Assembly (NCBI GenBank): GCA_934754445.1
Contig: CAKVHZ010000016.1
Span: 1-22,697 of the forward strand
DNA length: 22,697 nucleotides
Origin: an uncultured Clostridia bacterium
GTDB lineage: Bacteria; Bacillota; Clostridia; Christensenellales; UBA1242
Direction: 5' to 3'
The notes under the pieces are model-generated. The model saw nothing but the letters and a program-made list of their open reading frames with translations. It had not been told where the DNA came from and searched no databases. How positions within the stretch are numbered: the stretch's first letter is position 1; each line of letters opens with the position of its first letter. The position numbers and the translations under genes were made by a program. Below, in pieces: positions 6,767 through 15,734 of the stretch.

Positions 6767-9700
6767 TTATTTTCTTGAAATTTTTAGTGTTACATCTTTT
6801 TCGTTAACTTTAAATGTTACTGAATATTCTGGATTAGTTAATGCTTTATTTTCTGTGGATAATGTTTCTTCCATTATTTGTGGAATAAATTTATCTATAA
6901 CTCTTTGCATTTCACTACTACTTGATGTTAAATCTAAAATAATTCTGTCTTCTATTTTAAAACCAGCATCTTTTCTCGCAACTTGAATTTGTCTAGTTAT
7001 TTCTCTATAATAACCTTCTTCCAACAAGTCTTGAGTTAAAGTTATATCTAGGGCTACTACATTATTGTTTTCAATAGATATTGCAAATTCTTCTTTAGGT
7101 AAATATTTAAGTGTAAAGATATTTGCATCTTGAGTTTGTAAACCTTTTAAACTTACTGTATGTTTTGTTTCAAATTCTTCACAATATGCTTTCATTTCAT
7201 TAGCATTAGCATTTTTTAGTGCTTGTTGATAAACTGGCACTTCTTTACCTAAAACTTTCCCAGCGATTTTAAAGTTTAAAGTTAATTCTTTAGTATTAAA
7301 TTTATCGTTATTTTCTTCAAATTTAATATTTTTAATATTAAGTTCATCTTTAACAATATTTTCTAAACTTAAAATTGCATTTTTATATTCATCATTTACT
7401 ACTAAATACATTGTAGATAATGGTTGTTTTACTTTAATTTTGTGCTCGTTACGAAGTTTACTACCAAGATATATTATTTCTCTTGCTTTCTCAATGTTAT
7501 TTACTAATTTTTCAAAGCCAAAACTTTCTAAAACTGGGAATTCGGTTAAATGAACACTTTTTACTTCATTTTTTTCAATTTCTAAAACTAAATTACGCCA
7601 AATATAATCAGTAATAAAAGGTAAAATTGGCGACATTACTTTAATAATGTTTTTAAGAGCGAAATATAAAGTATAGTAAGCATTCATATCACTTTCCCAG
7701 AATCTTTTACGATTAGAACGGATATAGAAATTTGAGATATCATCAACTAAAATTTCAAAATCTTTAACAACATTATATTGTTTATTTTCTAAATAATTTA
7801 CATCACTTTTTCTAGTAAATTCAGTTATTTTTTCTAATAACCATTTATCAGTAAGAGATAATGTTTCATAGTCAGGTTTATAGCCATCTAATTTAGGGTT
7901 ATCAATTACAGCATAAGTATTAAAGAATACATAAATATTCCAGAATGCCAAAAGTTGTTTTCGTGCTTCTTCAAGTAAATTGTTGCCAAAACGCATATCA
8001 TTTACTGGGTTACTACTAGCAAATAAATATCTAATTGCTTCTGCCCCAACTTCATCTGCTACCTTATCAGCATCTAAACTATTACCACCACTTTTATGGA
8101 ATTCATCGCCGTTTTCATCTTTAACATATTGATATGTTACAATTTTTTTGTAAGGAGCTTTACCCGTAATAATTACACTCATAACAAGTAGAGAATAGAA
8201 CCAAAGTTTTATTTGTTCTATCATTTCGCAAACATAGTCGCTTGGGAAATTGTTGTTAAAATATTCTCTATCGGTAAAATATTTTTTAGTTGAGAATGGA
8301 GTAATACCAGCATCTAACCAGCAATCGCCAACTTCAGGAATACGAGTCAAAACTTCGCCACAGTCACATTTAATTTTTATATCATCAATATATGGTCTAT
8401 GCAAATGTGGTAATTTATCTACTAAACTTGGGTCTACGGCTTTTTGTTTTAATTCTTCTAAACTACCTATTACATGAACTTTATTACAATTAGGGCAAGT
8501 ATATATAGGAAGTGGAAGTCCGTAGAAACGAGAACGAGATATATTCCAGTCGCCCATATTATTTAACCAGTCTTGCATACGCTTTTTAGCATAACTTGGT
8601 TGAAATTCAACTTCATCTATGGCTTTTAATAGTTGTGGACGAACTTCGTCCATTTTAATATACCATGTTGAAATTAATTTATATACTAAATCGGTTTTAC
8701 ATCTCCAACAATGTGGATAACTATGTTTATATTTATGAGAATATAGTAGTTTATTGTCGGCTTTTAATCTATTAATAACATCTTCAACAACATCAGTTGT
8801 CTTTTTGCCAGCAATAAAACCACAATTATCTAGCATAACACCTTGTTCATTAATAGGACAAATTTGTGGCATATCATATTTTAGTCCTAAGTCAAAGTCT
8901 TCTGCACCACAACCCGGAGCAATATGAACAACACACGCACCTTCCCCTGCTAAAACTTGGTCCCATGGATAAATTTTGTGAGTAAATTGTTGTATTTCAA
9001 GTTCTGGGAACATAGTTTCGTATTCAAGTCCTACCAATTTATCGCCAGTAAATTCTTCTAAAATTTTGTATTCATTATTTTTTAATATATTTAAACTATC
9101 TTTACCAAATACAAGTTTTTCGCCGTTATATTCAACTTTAACATAGGTTAATTCTGGGTTAACTGCTAAAGCAACATTGGCACATAGTGTCCAAGGAGTT
9201 GTTGTCCAACCAACCATTTTAAAGTCTTGATTTTTAACTGGCACTTTAAAGAAAATTGCTGTATGAGTTACATCGCTATAACTACCACTTAATTCGTGTT
9301 CCGAAATACTTGTTCCGCAACGAGGACACCAAACCATAGGTCGATTTTTTTTAACAAGCCAACCTTTATCATTACATAGTTTTAAGAAATACCAAATAGA
9401 TGTGATGTTTTCATCTGTGTTTGTAAAGTAAGAATTATCCCAGTCCATAAACTGACCCATTCTAATACTTTCGTTGGTTATTTCATTTGCGTAAAATTTA
9501 ACTCTATCAATACATTTTTCAGTAAATTTATCCATGCCATATTCAATAATTTCGGGTTTACCATTTAAACCTAAGGCCTTTTCTACATTTACTTCTACCC
9601 ACATTCCTTGAGCATCAAAGCCATTTTGAAATTGTTGACTTTCGCCTTTAAGAGCATGATATTTAATAGTAATATCTTTTAAAACTCTACCCCAAAAATG

Positions 9701-9871
9701 ATGAACACCTGCTCTATTATTTGCCGTCATTGGTCCATCTAAAAACTTAAATCTTTTATCGCTATTTTTGTTTTTATCTACAATTTTATGAAATAAATCT
9801 TCTTTATTCCATTTATCTAACATTTCATGTTCTAAATCTACAAAATTTAAACTAGCATTTTCTTTTTTCAT
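6767..9871 (-). CDS. ileS: Isoleucyl-tRNA synthetase, divergent motif type
   Basis: This is a class I synthetase of 1034 residues that charges tRNA-Ile in the cytoplasm. The Rossmann core, the CP1 editing insert (GWTTTPWTLCANVALAVNP near 221, HIAPGCGAEDFD near 317), the cysteine clusters (WCPRC at 181-185, CPNC at 459-462, CDC at 502-504) and a long C-terminal anticodon-binding region are all in place. The HIGH motif is replaced by GVHHFWGR (HHFW at 57-60), preceded by GPMTANN. KMSKS is replaced by FHKSGGN (591-597). I recall a subgroup of bacterial IleRS with such motifs. The surrounding sequence is intact, so it should be functional. It has its own consensus promoter and a GAGGG binding site. 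No T-box is present. Confidence 0.95.
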   Translation of the reverse strand: MKKENASLNFVDLEHEMLDKWNKEDLFHKIVDKNKNSDKRFKFLDGPMTANNRAGVHHFWGRVLKDITIKYHALKGESQQFQNGFDAQGMWVEVNVEKALGLNGKPEIIEYGMDKFTEKCIDRVKFYANEITNESIRMGQFMDWDNSYFTNTDENITSIWYFLKLCNDKGWLVKKNRPMVWCPRCGTSISEHELSGSYSDVTHTAIFFKVPVKNQDFKMVGWTTTPWTLCANVALAVNPELTYVKVEYNGEKLVFGKDSLNILKNNEYKILEEFTGDKLVGLEYETMFPELEIQQFTHKIYPWDQVLAGEGACVVHIAPGCGAEDFDLGLKYDMPQICPINEQGVMLDNCGFIAGKKTTDVVEDVINRLKADNKLLYSHKYKHSYPHCWRCKTDLVYKLISTWYIKMDEVRPQLLKAIDEVEFQPSYAKKRMQDWLNNMGDWNISRSRFYGLPLPIYTCPNCNKVHVIGSLEELKQKAVDPSLVDKLPHLHRPYIDDIKIKCDCGEVLTRIPEVGDCWLDAGITPFSTKKYFTDREYFNNNFPSDYVCEMIEQIKLWFYSLLVMSVIITGKAPYKKIVTYQYVKDENGDEFHKSGGNSLDADKVADEVGAEAIRYLFASSNPVNDMRFGNNLLEEARKQLLAFWNIYVFFNTYAVIDNPKLDGYKPDYETLSLTDKWLLEKITEFTRKSDVNYLENKQYNVVKDFEILVDDISNFYIRSNRKRFWESDMNAYYTLYFALKNIIKVMSPILPFITDYIWRNLVLEIEKNEVKSVHLTEFPVLESFGFEKLVNNIEKAREIIYLGSKLRNEHKIKVKQPLSTMYLVVNDEYKNAILSLENIVKDELNIKNIKFEENNDKFNTKELTLNFKIAGKVLGKEVPVYQQALKNANANEMKAYCEEFETKHTVSLKGLQTQDANIFTLKYLPKEEFAISIENNNVVALDITLTQDLLEEGYYREITRQIQVARKDAGFKIEDRIILDLTSSSSEMQRVIDKFIPQIMEETLSTENKALTNPEYSVTFKVNEKDVTLKISRK

Positions 9872-9901
9872 TAAAGCCCTCTTTTAGTAAAATAATAATT
9901 T

Positions 9902-9930
9902 ATTATATAAAATAATAACACCCTTGTCAA
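9902..9930 (-). promoter_or_regulatory. Consensus promoter of ileS
   Basis: TTGACA (9925-9930), a 17-base spacer and TATAAT (9902-9907). The leader is only about 25 bases, too short for a T-box. Confidence 0.9.
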
Positions 9931-9937
9931 ACAAAAT

Positions 9938-9989
9938 AAAAAAGAGTTAAAATTTAACCCTTTACTTAATTATTTTTTAACTCTCTTTT
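9938..9989 (-). terminator. Terminator of valS
   Basis: GAGTTAAAA and TTTTAACTC form a 9-bp stem with a 22-base loop. It is followed by six T on the minus strand. It begins five bases past the valS stop codon. Confidence 0.8.
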
Positions 9990-9993
9990 ATTA

Positions 9994-12612
9994 TTATAAA
10001 GTTTTTAATTTATCTTCTAAAGTTTGTTTGCTTTCTAACAAAAAGTTATATCTTGTTTGTTCTTTTTCAACTAAATCTTTAGGGGCACGATTTACAAAGT
10101 TAGGATTTTGCAATCTTGAACCAAGTAAGTTAATTTCAGCATTAATTTTATCCAAATCTTTATTAATTCTTTCTCTTTCTTTATCGGCATCTATAACTTC
10201 ATCTTTAAATAAATATAATTGTCCAAATTCAGTTACAAAACCAATATCATTCTCGTTAACATTGTCAAGCAATGTTATGCCAACAACATTTGTCATTTTA
10301 GATAAAACTAAAGATGCATCATCAATAATTGTTTCTTTGTTAGGGTTATTAGATAAAATTCCTAAATTGATTTTTTTAGAAGGAGCAACATTTAAGTTTA
10401 ATCTTACTTCACGGATTTTTTGAATTAAATTAATAATTTTATCTACTTTTTCGCTTTCTTCTTTAAAAGTTCCAACAGATTTTGCATAACTTTCATTAAT
10501 TAAAAGTTCACTTTCAAAGTTTGAATAGATATCTTCGGTAATAAAAGGAATTATAGGGTGTAACATTTTTAAAATATTGATATAAACATCTTTTAAAACG
10601 GCTACTGCATTTGCTCTTACTTCAGAGTTTTCACTATAAACATAAGGTTTAGTTAATTCAATATAATAATCGCAGAAATCGTCCCAAACAAAACTATACA
10701 TTCTATTAACGGCTTGACAAACATCAAGGTTGTTCATAAATTTGTTAATATCGCTAATTGCATCATTAAGTTTTGTATAAATCCATTTATCAAAAATATT
10801 TAATTTATTAGTGTCAAGTGGTTTTTCAGTTGTTTGACTTAAACATAATTCTAAAAATTTACCACTATTAAATACTTTATTAATAAATTTACGGTCTTCT
10901 AAAATTTTTGTTTCACTAAATCTAAAATCATTACCTGTTCCATTTCCTAAAAGCAATGAAAATCTTAATGCATCAGCACCATATTTTTCAATTATTTCAA
11001 TAGGGTCTACGCCATTATTAGATGATTTGCTCATTTTTTTGCCTTCATCATCTCTAACAATTCCGTTGATTAAAACTTTTTTAAACGGAACTTTACCCAT
11101 GATTTTCTCGCTCATCATAACCATTCTTGCTACCCAGAAGAAAATAATATCCTGAGCAGTAACTAAAGTTGATGTTGGGAAAAATTTTTGTAAATCTGGG
11201 GTATTTTCAGGATAGCCCATTGTAGAGAATGGCCATAAAGCCGAACTAAACCAAGTATCTAAAACATCTTCATCTTGATAGATTTTTGTGCTACCACATT
11301 TAGTGCATTTTTCTGGTTTTGATGTTTCAACCATCATATTAGCACATTCTTCGCAGTAATATGCTGGTATTCTATGACCCCACCATAATTGACGAGAAAT
11401 ACACCAATCTCTAATATTTTCTAGCCAGTTTCTATATATTTTTTCAACTCTATTAGGAACTATCTCTAATTCGCCATCATCAACAACTTCAAGTGCTTTT
11501 TTTGCCATATCAGTCATGTTCATAAACCATTGACTAGAAATCATAGGTTCTACAGCGTTATGACAACGATAACAAGTTGCTTTAGGAAGTTTATAAGGCT
11601 CAATTTTTTCAATTAAATTTTGTGCTTTTAGGTCTTCTATTAATTGTTTTCTACATTCATATCTATCAAGACCAGCATACTTTCCACAAAGTTCATTCAT
11701 AGTGCCGTCATCGTTCATAATAACCATAGGTTCAAATTTGTGTCTTAAACCAACTTCATAGTCGTTAGCATCATGAGCAGGAGTTATTTTAACTGCACCT
11801 GTTCCAAAATCTTTTTCAACATAATCATCACTAATTAAAGGAATTTCTCTATTTGTTGCAGGTAATTTTAACATTTTGCCTATTTTACCAAAATATCTTT
11901 CATCTTTAGGGTTAACCGCAACGCAAACATCACCAAACAATGTTTCTGGTCTAGTGGTTGCAACTACTAAATATCCGCTATTATCTGCGTAAGGATAACG
12001 AATGTGCCAAAAACTAGAATTTTCTTCTTCGTGTTCAACTTCGGCATCGGATAGCGCTGTTTTACAACAAGGACACCAGTTAATTAGTTTTTTGCCTTTA
12101 TATATTAAACCTTCATCATATAAATCTTTAAATACTTTTAAAACCGATTTTTGACGCGTTTCGTCCATAGTAAAAGCACATCTATCCCAGTCGCAACTAC
12201 AACCTAAAGTTCTAAGTTGTAATTTTATTCTTCCACCAAATTTATCATTCCAAGCCCAAGCACGATTTAAAAATTCTTCTCTACCTAAATCTTCCTTAGT
12301 CAAACCTTCTTTCCTTAAACTATCAACTATTTTAACTTCAGTTGCAATAGAAGCATGGTCCGTTCCAGGAATCCATAATGCGTTATAACCATTCATTCTT
12401 TTATAACGAATTAAAAAATCTTGTGTAGTGTTATTAAGTGCATGACCAATATGAAGTTGACCTGTAATATTAGGTGGTGGCATAATAATTGTGTAACTTT
12501 CGCCATCATAATTTTTATCTTTATCACTTTTAGGTTTAAAACAACCTTGTTCTTCCCATTTTTTATAAATTTGTTTTTCTTTCTCTTGTGGATTATAAGT
12601 TTTATCTAACAT
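9994..12612 (-). CDS. valS: Valyl-tRNA synthetase
   Basis: This class I synthetase of 872 residues charges tRNA-Val. The HIGH motif is at 54-57 (PPPNITGQLHIGHAL) and KMSKS at 526-530 (GKKMSKSSNN). The CP1 editing domain lies between them (ATTRPETLFGD near 218, TGAVKITPAHD near 271). Zinc-type cysteine pairs occur (C420/C423 and C436/C439). The C-terminal 65 residues form the coiled coil typical of ValRS. The length is normal for the family. The gene is expressed from its own promoter through a T-box leader, so uncharged tRNA-Val should switch it on. It ends in an intrinsic terminator before ileS, so the two genes are separate units. Confidence 0.98.
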   Translation of the reverse strand: MLDKTYNPQEKEKQIYKKWEEQGCFKPKSDKDKNYDGESYTIIMPPPNITGQLHIGHALNNTTQDFLIRYKRMNGYNALWIPGTDHASIATEVKIVDSLRKEGLTKEDLGREEFLNRAWAWNDKFGGRIKLQLRTLGCSCDWDRCAFTMDETRQKSVLKVFKDLYDEGLIYKGKKLINWCPCCKTALSDAEVEHEEENSSFWHIRYPYADNSGYLVVATTRPETLFGDVCVAVNPKDERYFGKIGKMLKLPATNREIPLISDDYVEKDFGTGAVKITPAHDANDYEVGLRHKFEPMVIMNDDGTMNELCGKYAGLDRYECRKQLIEDLKAQNLIEKIEPYKLPKATCYRCHNAVEPMISSQWFMNMTDMAKKALEVVDDGELEIVPNRVEKIYRNWLENIRDWCISRQLWWGHRIPAYYCEECANMMVETSKPEKCTKCGSTKIYQDEDVLDTWFSSALWPFSTMGYPENTPDLQKFFPTSTLVTAQDIIFFWVARMVMMSEKIMGKVPFKKVLINGIVRDDEGKKMSKSSNNGVDPIEIIEKYGADALRFSLLLGNGTGNDFRFSETKILEDRKFINKVFNSGKFLELCLSQTTEKPLDTNKLNIFDKWIYTKLNDAISDINKFMNNLDVCQAVNRMYSFVWDDFCDYYIELTKPYVYSENSEVRANAVAVLKDVYINILKMLHPIIPFITEDIYSNFESELLINESYAKSVGTFKEESEKVDKIINLIQKIREVRLNLNVAPSKKINLGILSNNPNKETIIDDASLVLSKMTNVVGITLLDNVNENDIGFVTEFGQLYLFKDEVIDADKERERINKDLDKINAEINLLGSRLQNPNFVNRAPKDLVEKEQTRYNFLLESKQTLEDKLKTL

Positions 12613-12622
12613 AAATTTCTCC

Positions 12623-12873
12623 TATTTAATTTAACTAAAAAAGCCCTTATGTAACTTAATAGTTGCTATAAGGGCGAATTATCGCGGTACCACCTTACTT
12701 TTTACTCATTTTAAAACTAACGCATTTTTCATTTCGCAAGTGGTCTACTACTCTTCTTCACTTGAACTCGTTTGCTACCTTCGGTTTAGTTATTTTAGGT
12801 CACTTTCAGCCCACGATGACCATTCTCTTAAAAACACTTTAAACTTACTCCTCAAACTTTTTATCGTTTCTCT
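12623..12873 (-). promoter_or_regulatory. T-box riboswitch of valS
   Basis: The minus strand contains the T-box core AAGGTGGTACCGCG (12683-12696). It is followed by the terminator stem GCCCTTAT/ATAAGGGC (12668-12675 with 12643-12650) and six T. Upstream is a Stem I-like region with AGTA near its 5' end. The sequence GAAG-GTA-GC has GTA at 12776-12778 as the likely Val specifier codon. In this class, uncharged tRNA pairs with the specifier and the T-box bulge to favour the antiterminator. The specifier choice is my reading and was not computed. Confidence 0.95.
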
Positions 12874-12879
12874 ATTTTT

Positions 12880-12908
12880 ATTATATTAATTTTAATTTTG
12901 TTTGTCAA
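12880..12908 (-). promoter_or_regulatory. Consensus promoter of the valS leader
   Basis: TTGACA (12903-12908), a 17-base spacer and TATAAT (12880-12885) on the minus strand. Confidence 0.9.
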
Positions 12909-12932
12909 ATTTTTTTTAATATTTATAAAATA

Positions 12933-12953
12933 AAAAAAGGGCAAACACCCTTT
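12933..12953 (-). terminator. Terminator of the HicB-like gene
   Basis: AAAGGG and CCCTTT pair around a six-base loop. A run of T follows on the minus strand, directly after the stop codon of the HicB-like gene. Confidence 0.8.
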
Positions 12954-12955
12954 AA

Positions 12956-13264
12956 TTAATCATCAAAAATATCATTATCAAAATTCTTTTCGTTTTCCTG
13001 CAGATTAACTTCTGCATCAACAAGCAAAACAATGTCATTTTCATGTTCTTTTTTAACAACCACATAACTGGTGGCAACATCAACATCATCGTTTAAATGC
13101 ATACTAAATTTAATATATGCTTCCAAATAATCTTTTGCACTTTTAAAAGCATCTTCTACAGTTGTTCCTTCTGTAAAAACATCTATATCATAAAATGCAA
13201 CAGCATAATTTAAGTTATCTTCATCGTAATATAACACTGCTGGGAAAACAAATTGTTGCTTCAT
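12956..13264 (-). CDS. HicB-like domain protein, solitary
   Basis: The 102-residue protein has the HicB pattern: a strand FPAVLYYDEDNLNYAVAFYD, a second strand ending in FTEGTT, and a helix VEDAFKSAKDYLEAYIKF. HicB proteins are usually antitoxins that neutralise the HicA RNase and repress their own operon. No HicA-like gene of 60-80 residues lies next to it, and I see no C-terminal HTH or ribbon-helix-helix. The tail is acidic (NEKNFDNDIFDD). It is a solitary gene with its own promoter, AAGGAG site and terminator. It could be an orphan HicB-like protein with another role. The family assignment is by pattern only. Confidence 0.7.
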   Translation of the reverse strand: MKQQFVFPAVLYYDEDNLNYAVAFYDIDVFTEGTTVEDAFKSAKDYLEAYIKFSMHLNDDVDVATSYVVVKKEHENDIVLLVDAEVNLQENEKNFDNDIFDD

Positions 13265-13284
13265 AATAACTCCTTAACACAACC

Positions 13285-13312
13285 ATTTTAACATAAAATA
13301 TTTAAAATTCAA
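13285..13312 (-). promoter_or_regulatory. Promoter of the HicB-like gene
   Basis: TTGAAT (13307-13312) and TAAAAT (13285-13290) are 16 bases apart on the minus strand. Confidence 0.5.
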
Positions 13313-13336
13313 AATTTTTGTGTTAATTTTTTAAAA

Positions 13337-13819
13337 TTATTCAAAAGTAGCAAGTGTTGGAACAACTTTTTTATCTTTGCCCATTTGTTTTTCTACAAAT
13401 TCATCTACAATTCTTAATTCTTCATCTTGAATTAAGCCAGCATTATAAAGTTTTGTAGTATTTGTTTTATAATTTTTTAAAACAATATTTTTTTCTTTAG
13501 TATTTTCAAAATTATCTACAAAAGCTTTCATTCTTTTTACAAAACAAAGTTTATCTTCACTTGTTTCAAAAGTTTTAAGATTTTTAATATAATCTTCATC
13601 TTCAAAAACTTTCTTTTCAAAAGAACTTACTCTTTTAAGTAATGTATTTTCACTAACATCTTCTGTGCTTGTTAAATAAATAGGAGCAACTTTACTATCT
13701 TTTTTATTTTTAGTGCTAAAACAAGCGTATGTTTTTTGGTTAATAACTTGAATGTCAACAAACTTACCAATTAAAGATAAATACATATATTCTTCTAATT
13801 TTTTTTGTGTGTTTCTCAT
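13337..13819 (-). CDS. Hypothetical protein, charged and soluble
   Basis: I do not recognise this 160-residue protein. It is rich in Lys and Glu, has no signal peptide or membrane segment, and looks mostly helical in its second half. The stretch LIGKFVDIQVINQKTYACFS near residue 16 suggests a small beta barrel at the start. The ATG follows AAGGAG and a promoter at 13843-13871 precedes it, so it is very likely expressed alone. No clear terminator follows. Confidence 0.7.
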   Translation of the reverse strand: MRNTQKKLEEYMYLSLIGKFVDIQVINQKTYACFSTKNKKDSKVAPIYLTSTEDVSENTLLKRVSSFEKKVFEDEDYIKNLKTFETSEDKLCFVKRMKAFVDNFENTKEKNIVLKNYKTNTTKLYNAGLIQDEELRIVDEFVEKQMGKDKKVVPTLATFE

Positions 13820-13842
13820 AATTTCTCCTTATAAACACTAGT

Positions 13843-13871
13843 ATAATATCACATTTTTTTAAATTTGTAAA
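13843..13871 (-). promoter_or_regulatory. Promoter of the hypothetical gene at 13337
   Basis: TTTACA (13866-13871), a 17-base spacer and TATTAT (13843-13848) on the minus strand. Confidence 0.65.
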
Positions 13872-13898
13872 TACCCTTTTTGATTTTTTTTGTATTTT

Positions 13899-15023
13899 TT
13901 AGCATCTATCTAAATTAATCATAAATTTATAATGTTTTTTATATTTCTTATAATAATTATTTAATATAATATATATTTCATCTATATTAATATTTTTATC
14001 ATAAGGAATTAAAATATCAAACATAACTAAGTTGGTATCTTTTTCAAACACAATTCTAAAATCATGTAACGATATACTTTCATCTAATTCTTTTAATAAC
14101 TCAGTTATTTTCTTTTTGCACTTATCTACAATACTATTCCCCACTTGAACAGGGTCAATGTGAATTGAAATATTAATATTAAATTTACCCTTTATATCTC
14201 TTTCAATTTTATCAATAATGTTGTGTGCTTTAATTAAATTCATCTTTCCATCAATTTCTACATGCACAGAACCCATAAAATGATTTACACCATAACTATG
14301 AATAACTAAATCATGCAATCCTATTACGTTAGGAGAACTTAATATATATTCCGTTGTTTCTTTTTCAACTTTCTCATCCACTCTTTCTCCTATAAGTGGA
14401 CTTATTGTTTGTTTAACTAAAATAACACTATTTACAATCACAAATATAGAAACAAGCACCCCAAATAGACCATCTAAACTAATAGGTAAATTGCTAAAAA
14501 TATTTACAAAAATCATAGCAATAATAGTTAAAATTGTGGCAAAACAGTCATTTCTACTATCTATGCTACTTGCTTTTAAAGACATACTATCAATTTTTTT
14601 AGATATATTTTTGTAAATTAGCATTTGAATAAATTTAATTATTACCGCAATACCTAAAATTATATAAACATAAACATTTACTATAGTTTTTTCATTTAAA
14701 ATCAGTTTTTCTATCGAACTTTTAGCAAGCAACAAGCCTATCATTAAAACAATTACGCTAATAATTAACGCCATTACCTGTTCAATTCGTGCATGACCAA
14801 AAGGATGCTTAGTATCAGCAGGTTTGTTAGAAAGTTTAAAACCTAATAGTAAAATAACCGAACTACCAATGTCTGAAAAGTTATTTATAGCATCGGCAAT
14901 AATAGTAATGCTGGTGCACATTAACCCAATTAATATTTTTGCAATAAAAAGAATGGAGTTTGAAAAAATTCCAAACACCCCAGCAAATATTCCATACTTT
15001 AATCTCTCTTTTTCATTTTGCAT
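13899..15023 (-). CDS. Cation diffusion facilitator transporter
   Basis: This CDF-family metal exporter has six predicted membrane helices in about residues 10-205 and a C-terminal cytoplasmic ferredoxin-like domain (HSYGVNHFMGSVHVEID, then a helix, then ISIHIDP). The metal-site residues are visible: DAINNFSD in helix 2 and DSRND (Asp-x3-Asp) in helix 5. The His found in helix 5 of zinc-type members is replaced by Asp and one helix 2 Asp by Asn, which favours manganese or iron over zinc; that is an inference. CDF proteins act as dimers and expel divalent metal in exchange for protons. The ATG at 15023 is preferred. A GTG at 15032 is in frame and would add three residues. Neither has a strong binding site. 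Confidence 0.9.
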   Translation of the reverse strand: MQNEKERLKYGIFAGVFGIFSNSILFIAKILIGLMCTSITIIADAINNFSDIGSSVILLLGFKLSNKPADTKHPFGHARIEQVMALIISVIVLMIGLLLAKSSIEKLILNEKTIVNVYVYIILGIAVIIKFIQMLIYKNISKKIDSMSLKASSIDSRNDCFATILTIIAMIFVNIFSNLPISLDGLFGVLVSIFVIVNSVILVKQTISPLIGERVDEKVEKETTEYILSSPNVIGLHDLVIHSYGVNHFMGSVHVEIDGKMNLIKAHNIIDKIERDIKGKFNINISIHIDPVQVGNSIVDKCKKKITELLKELDESISLHDFRIVFEKDTNLVMFDILIPYDKNINIDEIYIILNNYYKKYKKHYKFMINLDRC

Positions 15024-15090
15024 AAAATCCACACTTTAACATTATTATATTCAAAAACATTTTATAATGTAATAAATTTTAATTTAATAT

Positions 15091-15118
15091 AAAAATATAG
15101 TGCTAATTTGCACTATAT
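15091..15118 (-). terminator. Terminator of tRNA-Asn
   Basis: ATATAGTGC and GCACTATAT form a perfect 9-bp stem. Five T follow on the minus strand, 13 bases beyond the tRNA. Confidence 0.8.
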
Positions 15119-15130
15119 CGTATGTCATTT

Positions 15131-15205
<75 letters not shown>

Positions 15206-15224
15206 ATATTTAATTAACGAGTTT

Positions 15225-15253
15225 ATTTTAACACTAAAAAAACACTTTGTCAA
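15225..15253 (-). promoter_or_regulatory. Promoter of tRNA-Asn
   Basis: TTGACA (15248-15253), a 17-base spacer and TAAAAT (15225-15230) on the minus strand. Confidence 0.85.
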
Positions 15254-15291
15254 CAATTTTTTAAACTTTTTCAAAAATTTTTTATTTTTTG

Positions 15292-15340
15292 TGCCGTTGC
15301 CACTTTCGTATAATAAAATGGGTTATTATAGCCATTTTTT
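15292..15340. repeat. Dispersed intergenic repeat, copy 2
   Basis: This is the partner of 222-271: CACTTTCGT, then GGGTT, then TTATAGCC and a T run. A third, shorter piece (GCCATTGGCACTTTCG) lies at 15611-15626. The remainder of 15254-15734 shows no open frame with a binding site, only AT-rich sequence, this repeat and a hairpin at 15503-15555. Confidence 0.55.
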
Positions 15341-15502
15341 TTGTGCCATAGCATAAGTTGAATTTTTCACTGTGTGGAAAGTTTAGGTCATATCTTTTTT
15401 ATTTTATATGCTATTATTTCTATATTAATTATTATAATATATATTTTGTCGTGTAATTTTTATTTTTTCATTTTTTTCTTATTTTCCTTTACTCGCAGGC
15501 AT

Positions 15503-15555
15503 AATTACAATTTTGTGCTTTTGTGAGCATGCGAACAACTTAACAAAATGTAATT
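15503..15555. other. Intergenic hairpin
   Basis: AATTACA plus TTTTGT (one bulged A) pairs with ACAAAA plus TGTAATT across a loop of about 26 bases. There is no T run and no gene within 150 bases, so it is not an obvious terminator. It could be a small RNA or a mobile-element relic. Confidence 0.35.
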
Positions 15556-15734
15556 CATGTCGAAAGAGCAAAAATAAGACCTATTTGAAAAGCGTTTTAG
15601 GGGTTTGGGTGCCATTGGCACTTTCGCAAGTGGTGCTCGTTCCTAAAAAAGTGTTGTTGACACTTTGACACACAAAAAATTAGTTTATGAATAAAGAACG
15701 ATTTTTGTTACAAAATATATAAAAAGGGGGAAAT

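Noticed and set aside
13860..13898. Possible terminator after the cation transporter gene
   Set aside because: Only a short AAATAC/GTATTT pairing is visible, and there is no sustained T run.
15206..15734. Search for an unannotated gene in the longest gene-free stretch
   Set aside because: No frame with a start, binding site and reasonable composition was seen on either strand.
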